The notes under the pieces: model-generated
Database searches by the model: none
What the model saw: the letters and a program-made list of their open reading frames with translations, nothing else
Told to the model about the DNA's origin: nothing
In this document: positions 24,785 through 33,838 of the stretch, piece after piece
How the letters are laid out: each line of letters opens with the position of its first letter
Position numbering within the stretch: the stretch's first letter is position 1
NCBI GenBank assembly: GCA_021203305.1
Contig: JAJQBK010000038.1
Location: forward strand, 1-51,754
Length of the DNA stretch: 51,754 nucleotides
Source: Lachnospiraceae bacterium
GTDB taxonomy: Bacteria; Bacillota; Clostridia; Lachnospirales; Lachnospiraceae
Direction: 5' to 3'
Made by a program: the position numbers and the translations under genes

Positions 24785-25804
24785 GTGAATAAAAGAACCG
24801 TATTACAGAAACGATTTTTAAAAGCCGCCAAGATTTCTGTGGGGAGCGGTATTGCCATTTTCATTGCCATTCTTCTTGGCCTGGATTATGAGGTGTCGGC
24901 GGGCACCATTGCTTTGCTGACACTGGTTACCACAAAATGGGGAACCATCAGGCTGTCACTGTACCGCCTGATCACGCTGGTCATCAGCATTGTGCTGGCC
25001 GTTGCGATTTTCTCATGTATAGGAAATGAGTGGCTGGCCTTTGGAATTTATGTCTTCTGCGTGGTGTTCATCTGCGAGGTCTTCGGCTGGGCGGCTACTG
25101 TATCTGTCAACGCGGTGATCGGCGCCCATCTTCTGACCAGCCTGGATTTCAGCGCCCGCTTTATTTATAATGAAGTGATGCTGGTGCTGATCGGCGTCAG
25201 TGTGGCCATTGTACTCAACCTGATTCACAATTACAAGCGGTATGAAAAAGAGCTGATTGAGAGTATGCGAAAGACCGAGGCGCGGCTGCAGGAGCTTTTG
25301 GAAGAGCTGGCCGTTTATCTGCGGGGAAGGGAAGCACTGGGCGGTGTGTGGGAGAACGTGCAGGGGCTGGAGGAGCAGATCGGCAGATATTATGAGGAAG
25401 CGAAGGAATATCAGGAGAATACCTTTGCCTCCCATCCGGGATACTATATGGAATATTTTGTGATGCGCCGCCATCAGTGCGCCATCCTTGGCAACCTCTA
25501 TCACAGTATTTCGCAGATCCGGTCTATGCCGACGCAGGCGGGGAAAATTGCGGATTATCTGGTGTATCTGAAGGATTACGTGGTTGAGAAAAACGCTCCG
25601 GAGGAGCAGATTGAGCGTCTGCACCAGGTATTCCGCAGCATGGAGAAGGAACCCATGCCCGTAAGCCGGGAGGAGTTTGAGAGCCGGGCGATTTTGTACC
25701 ATGTGCTGCTGGAGCTGGAGGAATTTCTGAACTGCAAAAAGGGGTTTGTGGAAGGGATGGATGAGACGAAAAAGCTGATATATTGGGGAAATCATCTGAG
25801 TTGA
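24785..25804 (+). CDS. ArAE/FUSC-like membrane protein (aromatic acid exporter family)
   Basis: 339 residues: about four to five N-terminal membrane segments (ISVGSGIAIFIAILLGLDYEVSAGTIALLTL and onwards to residue 145) followed by a long cytosolic helical domain rich in Glu, Lys and Arg. This is the layout of ArAE_1-type proteins of Firmicutes. They are thought to export organic acids or stabilise the envelope; substrate unknown. GTG 24785 follows GGAAGGAG. Confidence 0.75.
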   Translation: MNKRTVLQKRFLKAAKISVGSGIAIFIAILLGLDYEVSAGTIALLTLVTTKWGTIRLSLYRLITLVISIVLAVAIFSCIGNEWLAFGIYVFCVVFICEVFGWAATVSVNAVIGAHLLTSLDFSARFIYNEVMLVLIGVSVAIVLNLIHNYKRYEKELIESMRKTEARLQELLEELAVYLRGREALGGVWENVQGLEEQIGRYYEEAKEYQENTFASHPGYYMEYFVMRRHQCAILGNLYHSISQIRSMPTQAGKIADYLVYLKDYVVEKNAPEEQIERLHQVFRSMEKEPMPVSREEFESRAILYHVLLELEEFLNCKKGFVEGMDETKKLIYWGNHLS

Positions 25805-25963
25805 TATAACGAACGGCGGATTCCGAACAGCCCAGGCTGCCCTCTCTTGCCGCATAGCGGCAATTCACCTTGTGGCGTCATGGATTGCGGGAGCACTCCA
25901 TGGCATCACACCCTTTTGCCGCTTTAATCATAGCATTGAAAGTACAAAAATTGACGGAAAATA

Positions 25964-25992
25964 TTGCAACCGGGATAAAATGAAGGTATAGT
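25964..25992 (+). promoter_or_regulatory. Promoter of the AEC transporter gene
   Basis: TTGCAA (25964-25969), a 17-base spacer and TATAGT (25987-25992), 56 bases before the start codon. Confidence 0.65.
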
Positions 25993-26047
25993 AAAGAGCG
26001 TGGTTTTCGGGAACCATAATTAAAAAAAGACAGGACAGAAATCCACT

Positions 26048-26959
26048 ATGACTTTTTTTACCGTATTTTATCAGATGATCGCGCTGCTGATTTTAATCGG
26101 CGCGGGCTATATTGCAGCTAAGACCGGGATGCTGGATGAGCATACCTCCACGAAAATGTCAGCCATGATACTGAATATTTTCAATCCCATGCTGGCCCTG
26201 TCCAGCGCCAGCGGAGCCATCGGGCAGATTCCCTTAGGGCAGATGGATCAGGTGGCGCTGATCGCCGTGGGGATGTTTTTACTGTTCATTCTGATTGGCA
26301 GAATCTGTTCGCCCTTTTTTGCGAAGGATGTTTTTCGGAAGAAAATTTTTGAACTCATGTTCGTGTTTTCCAATCTGGGCTTTATGGGAATCCCCGTGGT
26401 CAGCAGTGTGCTGGGGGCGGAGTATGTGGTCTATGTGACGGAATTCATGATGATTTACAATGTGTTTTTCTACACTTACGGGCTGGCCATGATGGACGGC
26501 AAATTCTCGGCGGCGTCTCTGAAAAAACTGATTACACCCAGCAATTTCCTGGTGCTCTGTTCCATTTTTATCCTGATTTTCAGCATTCAGCTTCCTTCCT
26601 TTCTGAGCACTGCCATCACTTATCTGGGCAACGTGACCTCGCCCATGGCCATGATGACCATCGGTTATGCATTGTCCAAAGCCAGCCTGAAGGATATTTT
26701 CACTGACAAAAAGCTGTATCTTTTTACATTTATCAAGCTGCTGGTGATTCCACTGGCATTATTGCCTTTGCTGAAGCTTCTGCCCATTCCCTCAGATCTG
26801 ATTCCGCTCTGTATGGTTATGCTTGGCATGCCGGTGGGCAATATGCCCCTGATTCTGGGAAATGAGCGGGGAATTGACGGCACCACCTGTTCGGCGGGGA
26901 TTATTATGACCACGCTGTTCTGCCTGGTGACGATTCCGCTGTTGATGGCGATTGTGTGA
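26048..26959 (+). CDS. AEC-family transporter (auxin efflux carrier type)
   Basis: 303 residues with about ten membrane segments in two inverted halves. The first half begins VFYQMIALLILIGAGYIAAKTGML and the second ends MVMLGMPVGNMPLILGNERGIDGTTCSAGIIMTTLFCLVTIPLLM, both characteristic of the AEC family. Substrates in bacteria include dicarboxylates and amino acids. The next gene downstream is rhamnulokinase, but an independent promoter-like sequence separates them, so a role in the sugar pathway is only possible. Confidence 0.8.
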   Translation: MTFFTVFYQMIALLILIGAGYIAAKTGMLDEHTSTKMSAMILNIFNPMLALSSASGAIGQIPLGQMDQVALIAVGMFLLFILIGRICSPFFAKDVFRKKIFELMFVFSNLGFMGIPVVSSVLGAEYVVYVTEFMMIYNVFFYTYGLAMMDGKFSAASLKKLITPSNFLVLCSIFILIFSIQLPSFLSTAITYLGNVTSPMAMMTIGYALSKASLKDIFTDKKLYLFTFIKLLVIPLALLPLLKLLPIPSDLIPLCMVMLGMPVGNMPLILGNERGIDGTTCSAGIIMTTLFCLVTIPLLMAIV

Positions 26960-27008
26960 GAAATTGCCGGAATGAGAAAAAGACACTTTATTTTATAAAA
27001 TTTTGCTG

Positions 27009-27014
27009 TATAAT
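27009..27014 (+). promoter_or_regulatory. -10 element upstream of rhaB
   Basis: TATAAT preceded by the poor -35 candidate TTTATT (26987-26992) at 16 bases. No regulator gene is visible in the locus. Confidence 0.4.
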
Positions 27015-27046
27015 ATTAACTACAAAATGCAGAGAAGGAGAACACT

Positions 27047-28456
27047 ATGAAACGGCATCTTGCGATTGATATGGGGGCGTCCAGCATGCGCGGTATCGTG
27101 GGCTGGATGGAAGATGGCACCATGCGGATTGAAGAGGTTTACCGTCTGCCTCACGAGGCGATCATGCGGGGCGGCCATATGTGCTGGGAGATGGAGCCTT
27201 TGTACGAGGGAATCCTGGAGTCTTTGCGCCAGTGTAAGGCGAAGGGGCTTACTCCGGATACTCTGGGCATCGATACCTGGGGTGTGGACTATGTGCTGTT
27301 GGACGAGAATGATCGGATTCTGGGTGACAGTGTGGCCTACCGGGACAGCCGCACGGACGGAATGGACAGAGTCCTGGAAGAGAAGCTTCCCTTTGAGGAG
27401 CATTATGCGATCAGCGGTATCGCGAAGCAGCCCTTTAACACGGTGTATCAGCTGATGGCACAGTTCAAAGAGCATCCGGAGCACAGAGAGCAGGCGAAGA
27501 GCTTTCTGATGGTGCCGGATTATCTGGGCTTTTTGCTGACCGGGGTGAAAAAGAACGAGTACACCAACTGCTCTACCACAGCCATGCTGGACGCGGGGAC
27601 GAAGAACTGGTCCCCGGAGATTCTGAAGGCGGCGGGCATTCCGGAGAGCTTATTTGCGGAGAAACCGGCGGAGCCGGGTACGGTGCTCGGCGCATTAAAG
27701 CCGGAGCTGGAGAAGGAGCTGGGCTATAATGTGGCAGTCGTTCTGCCGGCCACGCATGACACGGGCAGCGCCTTTGTGGCGGTACCGGCGAGAGATGAGA
27801 ACGCGGTGTATCTGTCCAGCGGGACCTGGAGCCTTCTGGGCGTGGAGCTGGATCAGCCGGTGACGGACGTGGAAGCGTTGAATTCCGGCTTCACCAATGA
27901 GGGTGGGTATGATGGTAGAAACGGCAAGATTCGTTTCCTGAAGAATATCATGGGCCTGTGGATTCTGCAGAATATTCAGAAAGAATTAAAGGGAGCCTAT
28001 TCCTTCGGAGAAATGGCGGATCTGGCGGCAAAGGCTAAGGATTATGCGGGCAGCGTGGACGTCAATGACAACCGCTTCCTTGCCCCGGCCAATATGACGG
28101 AGGAAATCAAGACGGCGTTGGCGGAGAAAGGATATCCGGAGCCGACACTGGAGGAGCTTCTCTCCTGCGTCAATCACGGCCTGGCGGACTGCTACGCGGA
28201 CGCCATCGCCCAGCTGGAGCGGATGCTGGATAAGAAATTTACATCCATCAATATCGTGGGCGGCGGCAGCCAGAACGTGGTCTTAAATCAGTGGACCGCC
28301 ACAGCCTGCGGGCTTCCTACATATGCCGGACCCAGCGAGGGTACCGCTCTTGGGAACCTGATGATTCAGATGATTTACGCGGGTACCTTTACTTCCCTGC
28401 AGGAAGCACGGGACACTATCCGCAAGAGTTTTGCTATCCGGGAAATCAATCCGTGA
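27047..28456 (+). CDS. rhaB: Rhamnulokinase
   Basis: 469 residues of the FGGY carbohydrate kinase family: phosphate-1 motif AIDMGASSMRGIVG at the N-terminus, LGIDTWGVDYVLLD, ATHDTGSAFVAVP with the catalytic Asp region, SSGTWSLLGVEL, and NIVGGGSQNVVLNQWTA near the C-terminus. This order of motifs is that of RhaB, which phosphorylates rhamnulose; a broader action on fuculose is conceivable. AAGGAG precedes the ATG. It leads the sugar-entry part of the microcompartment locus and is followed by the isomerase gene. Confidence 0.85.
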   Translation: MKRHLAIDMGASSMRGIVGWMEDGTMRIEEVYRLPHEAIMRGGHMCWEMEPLYEGILESLRQCKAKGLTPDTLGIDTWGVDYVLLDENDRILGDSVAYRDSRTDGMDRVLEEKLPFEEHYAISGIAKQPFNTVYQLMAQFKEHPEHREQAKSFLMVPDYLGFLLTGVKKNEYTNCSTTAMLDAGTKNWSPEILKAAGIPESLFAEKPAEPGTVLGALKPELEKELGYNVAVVLPATHDTGSAFVAVPARDENAVYLSSGTWSLLGVELDQPVTDVEALNSGFTNEGGYDGRNGKIRFLKNIMGLWILQNIQKELKGAYSFGEMADLAAKAKDYAGSVDVNDNRFLAPANMTEEIKTALAEKGYPEPTLEELLSCVNHGLADCYADAIAQLERMLDKKFTSINIVGGGSQNVVLNQWTATACGLPTYAGPSEGTALGNLMIQMIYAGTFTSLQEARDTIRKSFAIREINP

Positions 28457-28549
28457 GGGGAGTAAATTTCCGATAGTTTTTCGCCATTCTTTTTCCGATC
28501 GACAGTTCCGGAAACAGCAATATCAACAAAATAAATGGAGGACAATTTT

Positions 28550-29968
28550 ATGTTAGTAGAAACCAAAGCAAGAGTCGGCACCTTTGCCATCGCCCTGGGC
28601 GCGTATCTGCCCCAGTTTCCGTCTCTGGTACCGGAGTTCGAGGCGCAGTACGCGGCCTTTAAAAAGACTCTGCCAGATACGGTGGAGGTAATCGACGGCG
28701 GCATCGTCACCACCAAGGAGCAGTCCCAGGCGGCGGGCGACAAGTTCCGCGCGGCGGACGTGGACTTGGTATTTTTACAGCTTTTAACCTACGCCACATC
28801 CTACAATATGCTTCCGGCGGTGAAGGATCTGGATGTGCCGGTGGTGCTTGTTAACGTGCAGAAACTCAAAGCGCTGGATTATCAGCATACCGATATCGCC
28901 TCCTGGCTGGGCGAGGGCTATGCCTGCGGCGCCGTAGGCGAGATGGTAGCGGATCTGGAGCGCTTTGGCAAGAGACATGCCGTGATTACCGGCGTGGTCG
29001 AGGGCGGAGATCCCGGGGTGCAGGCAGAGATCGAGGACTGGTGCCGGGCGGCTCAGACCAGACGCCGCTTCCGCGATACCAATATCGCGCAGATTGGCCG
29101 TCCTTATCCGGGCATGATGGACCTGTACATCGATGAATCCAACCTCTACAGACGGATGAACCTCTACACCAAGCAGTTTGACTGGGAGAGAATGTGGATT
29201 ATTGCTGACAATATCACCGATGAGGACGCAATCCGCGCCAAGGCGCAGGACATTCTGGACACCTTTGACATCGAGGGAGGCGGTTCCATCGAGGAAGTCT
29301 GGGAGATGGCCAGATATGTAGTAGCCTTCGAGCAGTGGGTGGAGGACGAGAAGATCGGCCTCATCGCTTCCCACTACGACGGACTGGCGACCGGCAAGGC
29401 CGGCGTTCTGGACAGCATGCTGATCCCCGCGTTCTCCATGCTGATCAAGCAGGGCGTAGCCTGCGCGGTGGAGGGCGACATGAAGGTGGCCATGGCCATG
29501 AGCATCATGAAGACCATCTGCGGCAGCGGTCAGCTGGCGGAGATGTACTCCATCGACTTCAACGACGACATCGCCATCATCGGCCACAGCGGCTCCGGCG
29601 ACGCGGACATTTCCTCCAAAAAGCCGACCATGAAGATCGTGAAGGTCTTCCACGGCAAGACCGGCGGCGGCTATCTGACCCAGTTCTACCCGCACTTAGG
29701 ACCGGTGACCTACCTGGCCATCACCCAGGATGGCGACGGACACTTCAAGTTCGTGGTAGCGGAGGGCGTCAACGAGGAGGGCGAAATCCTGTCCTTCGGC
29801 GACACCAACATGAGAACCCACTTTACCTGCGGCGCGCGCGAATTCGTGACCCGCTGGAGCGAGTGCGGACCGACCCACCATTTCGCGGCCGGCTCCGGCA
29901 GACATATCGACACGATTCTGAAGGTGGCGAAGATCTTCAATGTGCCGGTGGATATTGTTACCAGATAA
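28550..29968 (+). CDS. L-fucose/L-arabinose isomerase family protein
   Basis: 472 residues. The N-terminal half has a Rossmann-like domain (GTFAIALGAYLPQFPSL...), and the middle and end carry EGDMKVAMAMSIMKTICGSGQLAEMYSIDF and HSGSGDADISSKK, features of the isomerase family that interconverts aldoses and ketoses with Mn2+. The neighbouring kinase suggests rhamnose or fucose as substrate, which the sequence does not settle. An ATG at 28535 is in frame but contains the GGAGG that serves ATG 28550, so 28550 is taken. It is the last plus-strand gene before the inserted minus-strand pair. Confidence 0.75.
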   Translation: MLVETKARVGTFAIALGAYLPQFPSLVPEFEAQYAAFKKTLPDTVEVIDGGIVTTKEQSQAAGDKFRAADVDLVFLQLLTYATSYNMLPAVKDLDVPVVLVNVQKLKALDYQHTDIASWLGEGYACGAVGEMVADLERFGKRHAVITGVVEGGDPGVQAEIEDWCRAAQTRRRFRDTNIAQIGRPYPGMMDLYIDESNLYRRMNLYTKQFDWERMWIIADNITDEDAIRAKAQDILDTFDIEGGGSIEEVWEMARYVVAFEQWVEDEKIGLIASHYDGLATGKAGVLDSMLIPAFSMLIKQGVACAVEGDMKVAMAMSIMKTICGSGQLAEMYSIDFNDDIAIIGHSGSGDADISSKKPTMKIVKVFHGKTGGGYLTQFYPHLGPVTYLAITQDGDGHFKFVVAEGVNEEGEILSFGDTNMRTHFTCGAREFVTRWSECGPTHHFAAGSGRHIDTILKVAKIFNVPVDIVTR

Positions 29969-30039
29969 ATATATTTTTACAGGAGTTTCACAGTGTATGC
30001 AGCAGTGAAATTCATAAGCGGATGAGTACGTCCTGATAT

Positions 30040-30081
30040 AAAAAGCGTTGTCAGTGTAAATATTGACTGGCAACGCTTTTT
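30040..30081. terminator. Strong bidirectional terminator
   Basis: AAAAAGCGTTGTCAGT / ACTGGCAACGCTTTTT, 16 bp with one G-U pair and a ten-base loop, A-run on one side and T-run on the other. It serves the isomerase gene (plus) and the DprA-like gene (minus). Confidence 0.9.
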
Positions 30082-30104
30082 TGAAATGTCAGATGAGGAA
30101 GGGA

Positions 30105-31448
30105 TTACTGAGAGGATGCTCGATTCTGCGTATAGATGTGCCGCTCGACTTTGAGAAATCCATCCTGGCAAAGCCGCTGCAGCCATTCGCGCATCTGCCC
30201 CTGTTTGATATGAAAATGTTCTGCCATTTCCTTTTCTTTTCGCCCTTCCGAGGCATAGTCGATCAGAAGATCCCTGACAAGGTCATAAATATCCATGTCG
30301 GCCATCTCTGTCTCTGCTGCTGTATTTTCGGAAGGTGCAGCGCATGGCTGAGATACCGGGATGGCGGCAGCGCGGACAGTTCCCGCCGGTTTATTGAGAG
30401 CATCGTATTTTTGAACGGACGCAGTGGTACGTTCTGTATCCGGCGCTGTGAAATAATGGAAAAGATCCTGCTGAACATAAAGATCCTGCTCTGGATTGTT
30501 TTTTCCTTTTGAGGGAACAGTATCTATTGATTTTTGCGTAATTATATTAAAAATACTTTCCTGCGATAAGCGGAAGGGGATTCCCCCGTTTTCAATCAGT
30601 TTTCGATTTCCATCATATCCGGGTTTATCCCAGATAAATGTCTTTGTATAATGGTGCTTTAAGGATTCTGCTGCGCCGGCCCATGTCCCTCCTGAGTTTA
30701 CGTCTGACCTGACAATGAAAGCACCGTAGGATGATGCGTAGATATATTTGTTTCGGTTCATGGCCCGCCCCGGGGAGAAACCGCTGTCAGGATGAACATC
30801 TGAAATCAGCAGAAGCTTATTGTTGAGAAGGGGGTCGAGGATATCATTATTTTTCAGACGCTGCGTCAGGGAATCTGCTAAAAAGGTGACAGCTGCCCCA
30901 CCGGAATGGAGAGCGGCTGACTCGGAGATGGAATCAACGCCCCTGGCGCCGCCGGAGTAAATGACCAGTTTTTCTTCAGAGGCTTTCCTGGCCAGCTTTC
31001 TGGCGAAATCCATGCCCTCTTCGTCTATATTTCTGGAGCCGACAACAGCGATTCCGATTTTCCTGGCCAGTTCCAGATTCCCGGCGTAAAACAAAACGGG
31101 AGGAGTCTTTTTCCCCAGCTTTCTTTTCATGAGGATCGGATAATCGGAATCGTAAGTGGTCACCGCATAGATTCCTTTTTTTTCGAGGGCTTCCAATTCA
31201 AGGGCGACCTTTACGCTTCTTCCGGCAAGCATGGCGATCCGATGGAGCTGCTCTTCGGAACAGAATGGCTTTCCGGACAGGGTCTGCGGATTGCTTAAGA
31301 CGCAGGAAGGCTCCTCATTCAGGGCGGCCAGCTCGTCCAGAAACTGATACCACTCTCGGAGGGTGAAGGGCTTGAAATTATCAGTGCGATTGAGACCCAG
31401 ATGGGAGCATAAAAGAATCGTACTCATGGAGTTGTCCGAATAAATCAT
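30105..31448 (-). CDS. DprA/Smf-like protein, divergent and extended
   Basis: 447 residues. A DprA-type Rossmann fold covers about residues 125-310, with VVGSRN (136-141) and YSGGARGVDSISE (164-176), which in DprA reads SGLARGID and lies near the DNA/RecA interface. Then come a low-complexity linker (about 325-385) and a winged helix (YDLVRDLLIDYASEGRKEKEMAEHF...). The N-terminal 110 residues are a helical domain. Classic DprA loads RecA on incoming DNA. This copy is longer and paired with a RecQ-like gene, so a defence or special repair role is plausible. TTG 31472 opens the frame, but ATG at 31448 has GGAGG eight bases before it. Confidence 0.75.
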   Translation of the reverse strand: MIYSDNSMSTILLCSHLGLNRTDNFKPFTLREWYQFLDELAALNEEPSCVLSNPQTLSGKPFCSEEQLHRIAMLAGRSVKVALELEALEKKGIYAVTTYDSDYPILMKRKLGKKTPPVLFYAGNLELARKIGIAVVGSRNIDEEGMDFARKLARKASEEKLVIYSGGARGVDSISESAALHSGGAAVTFLADSLTQRLKNNDILDPLLNNKLLLISDVHPDSGFSPGRAMNRNKYIYASSYGAFIVRSDVNSGGTWAGAAESLKHHYTKTFIWDKPGYDGNRKLIENGGIPFRLSQESIFNIITQKSIDTVPSKGKNNPEQDLYVQQDLFHYFTAPDTERTTASVQKYDALNKPAGTVRAAAIPVSQPCAAPSENTAAETEMADMDIYDLVRDLLIDYASEGRKEKEMAEHFHIKQGQMREWLQRLCQDGFLKVERHIYTQNRASSQ

Positions 31449-31490
31449 ATACATTTCCTCCGCTGCTTTCAAAAATTTTAAACTGTGGAT

Positions 31491-33542
31491 TTAAGATGCG
31501 CTGCCGCCGGTGTTGGCCAGAGCAAACGGAAATACCTTGCCGGAGCCCTGCTGTCTTAGCTTAAAGCCGCAAACGGTAAAGGTCCATCTGGAATCCACCA
31601 TATCATCAATCAGTAAAACATTTCCTTTATACGCCTTTGTGACATGAAATGACTGGTATGCGTTCCGACACTGGAAAAAACTGGCGTTAAATTCCTTCTG
31701 GCATTTACTGTCTGTTGTTTTTTCAATAACCTCCTGATAACGAAGATTCAGCCGATGGGCAACCTTTATGGCAAAATCTCTGACCAATGCGGGCCTTCGA
31801 AGAGAAGGAACACTCGTGATCCATTCAATTTCATGTTCTCTGACGAATTCCTCCAGCAGCTTTGCGGAAGCGTCTGCCAGTTCATCGTCAAATACTCCCT
31901 TCTTATATTTGCAATCCGCAACCCTTCTTCCCCAGCCGGCATCCCCGTAATTGCTCAGGACAAGACCTTCCTCACATAGAAGGTCTGGGGAAATGAATTT
32001 ACCGTTTTCAATACCGGAGGGCCATTTCTTTCGAGGCACGATGACATTATGGCTTGACCTGATGAAGCTCTGCGCCCTGGCGGTGACATCAGGACTGACG
32101 TCAGTGCTGAACAGATTTCTGTGAAGACAGTTGGCGCAGCAGCCGCAGTCTTTTGGATTTTCGTCATCCAGAGCTCTGGCAATATATTTCATATAGCAGT
32201 CAGAGGTATGGGTAAAATCATCCATTTGTTTTAATTCCGAATTCCGGATGGCGGTAATCTCTGCACTTTTGCTCAGATCGGGCTTCCAGAGCCTGATGGA
32301 CTTGTAGTATTGGCCGTTTTCCCTGTAAATGTCTCCGTTTACAAGAAGGTATTTCAGGCATTTGTCTGTCATGGTGCTTTTCATATCGACATTCTGCTCG
32401 ATTTCGCCCCTTTTCAGTCCCTGGTTGTTTTTCGTCAGCAAATCGATGATTTCGCTCATGGAGCGCTCTGTGGGAAAAGCGGAGTTGATGAAATACTGAT
32501 TGATCTCTTGATCCTCCTTTCCGCAGAGCAAAATCGCGTATGCCCTGTCGATGGCCCTCCCGGCCCGTCCGATCTGCTGGTAATACGCCACAAGGTTTGC
32601 CGGTCTCTGAAAGTGAATGACAAAGGAAATATCCGCTTTGTCAAAGCCCATGCCGAACGCAACGGTGGCTGCCAGCACTTTGATTTTATTTTTCATAAAG
32701 AGATCAACAATTTCAGCCTTTCTTTCACCGTCGACGGTGGAGTAGAAGCTTTCACACAAGATGCCGTTTTCCTTCAGCCAGCTTTCTACCAAAAGGCAGT
32801 CATTGATGGTAAGACAATATACAATGCCTGTTCCGGGAATCTCATTTTTCAGATGCTCGGAAAGCCATGCCAGACGTTCCTCTTTTGAATCCAGAGGGAT
32901 GACCTGGACAGCGAGACCTTCCCGAACCAGATTACCGCGGCGAATGATGAGATCGTCTCCCAGCTGCGCCTGGATATCGTTTACCACCCTGTTGTTGGCG
33001 GTGGCGGTTGTAGCCAGAACCGGGATATTGGAGGGAAGAACCTGGAGAATATCCACGATCCTTCGGTAATCAGGTCTGAAATCGTGTCCCCAGTCTGAAA
33101 TACAGTGGGCCTCATCCACCACGAACAGGCCGATCTGACCGCTCATGGAACCGATCAACTGTGATTTGAAGTCGTCATTTGCCAGACGTTCCGGAGAGAT
33201 GATCAGTGCATCGACTCTGTTTTGGCGGATTTCCTCGAAGATCATTTCGCTGTCCTGACTGTTTTCAGAATTGATCGTCATGACATGCAGGCCAAGTTTT
33301 CCGGCGGCCTCGATCTGATTATTCATCAATACCAGAAGGGGACTTATGATCAATGTCATTCCATTTGACTGTTCCCGAATGATTTTGGCCGCAAGGAAAT
33401 ATACGAGACTTTTGCCCCATCCGGTTTTCTGAACGACGAGAACGCGCTTCCTGCTCAGGATATCAAGAATGGCCTCTTCCTGCCCGTCCCGGAACCTGGC
33501 GTCAGGACCGTAATATTTTCTGAGTTCCATACGTAAATCCAT
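31491..33542 (-). CDS. RecQ-like helicase fused to a phosphoribosyltransferase domain
   Basis: 683 residues. Helicase core: Walker A QKTGWGKS (38-45), DEAH (143-146) followed by the aromatic-rich loop CISDWGHDFRPDYR, and QQIGRAGRA (322-330). A RecQ-type zinc site is likely at C449, C466, C468/C469 and C472. From about residue 570 a phosphoribosyltransferase fold follows (ITSVPSLRRPALVRDFA...), with the PRPP loop VLLIDDMVDSRWT (642-654), as in ComF-like proteins. The combination would couple DNA unwinding to a nucleotide-related activity. It lies 42 bases upstream of the DprA-like gene on the same strand, so one operon. GGAGG precedes the ATG. Confidence 0.8.
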   Translation of the reverse strand: MDLRMELRKYYGPDARFRDGQEEAILDILSRKRVLVVQKTGWGKSLVYFLAAKIIREQSNGMTLIISPLLVLMNNQIEAAGKLGLHVMTINSENSQDSEMIFEEIRQNRVDALIISPERLANDDFKSQLIGSMSGQIGLFVVDEAHCISDWGHDFRPDYRRIVDILQVLPSNIPVLATTATANNRVVNDIQAQLGDDLIIRRGNLVREGLAVQVIPLDSKEERLAWLSEHLKNEIPGTGIVYCLTINDCLLVESWLKENGILCESFYSTVDGERKAEIVDLFMKNKIKVLAATVAFGMGFDKADISFVIHFQRPANLVAYYQQIGRAGRAIDRAYAILLCGKEDQEINQYFINSAFPTERSMSEIIDLLTKNNQGLKRGEIEQNVDMKSTMTDKCLKYLLVNGDIYRENGQYYKSIRLWKPDLSKSAEITAIRNSELKQMDDFTHTSDCYMKYIARALDDENPKDCGCCANCLHRNLFSTDVSPDVTARAQSFIRSSHNVIVPRKKWPSGIENGKFISPDLLCEEGLVLSNYGDAGWGRRVADCKYKKGVFDDELADASAKLLEEFVREHEIEWITSVPSLRRPALVRDFAIKVAHRLNLRYQEVIEKTTDSKCQKEFNASFFQCRNAYQSFHVTKAYKGNVLLIDDMVDSRWTFTVCGFKLRQQGSGKVFPFALANTGGSAS

Positions 33543-33576
33543 TTACAAAGCCCCTCCTGTTAAGTATGCTTCCCTG

Positions 33577-33585
33577 ATTATAACA
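33577..33585 (-). promoter_or_regulatory. Extended -10 promoter of the RecQ-DprA operon
   Basis: On the minus strand the sequence reads TGTTATAAT, a perfect extended -10. It diverges from the glycyl radical enzyme promoter 170 bases away. Confidence 0.55.
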
Positions 33586-33636
33586 GATGAAAGGAAAGAA
33601 AGAAACACTGTTTTTCATTGAGACCCAGCCAGAAAA

Positions 33637-33651
33637 TCAGAAAATTTCTGA
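33637..33651. promoter_or_regulatory. Dyad TCAGAAA-A-TTTCTGA between the divergent promoters
   Basis: A perfect 7-bp dyad with one central base, in the 296-bp gap between the RecQ and glycyl radical enzyme genes. It is a candidate operator for either gene; no binder is known. Nothing else but the promoters is visible in this gap. Confidence 0.35.
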
Positions 33652-33758
33652 AATCTGCATGAACTTTCGTCTCCTCATTTTGCCTGAATTACTCTGCCAT
33701 AAAACAAAAACCCACACAAATTTTACATGAAAACCAAGAAAAACATCAAATTATTTTG

Positions 33759-33787
33759 TTGACTTTATGAGGAAGCCCTTATATAAT
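33759..33787 (+). promoter_or_regulatory. Promoter of the microcompartment operon
   Basis: TTGACT (33759-33764), a 17-base spacer and TATAAT (33782-33787), near-consensus, 51 bases before the glycyl radical enzyme start. Confidence 0.75.
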
Positions 33788-33838
33788 GAATGCCATAGGT
33801 TATCGTGAATCCTGACAGTGAAACGAAAGGAATTCCCC

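Noticed and set aside
28784-29695. A 303-codon open frame on the minus strand opposite the isomerase gene
   Set aside because: It is the antisense shadow of a well-supported gene and shows no ribosome site or family pattern (His/Leu/Val-rich text typical of antisense frames).
29335-30036. A 233-codon plus-strand frame overlapping the isomerase end
   Set aside because: Arg/Gly/His-rich out-of-frame reading of the isomerase gene, without motif or ribosome site.
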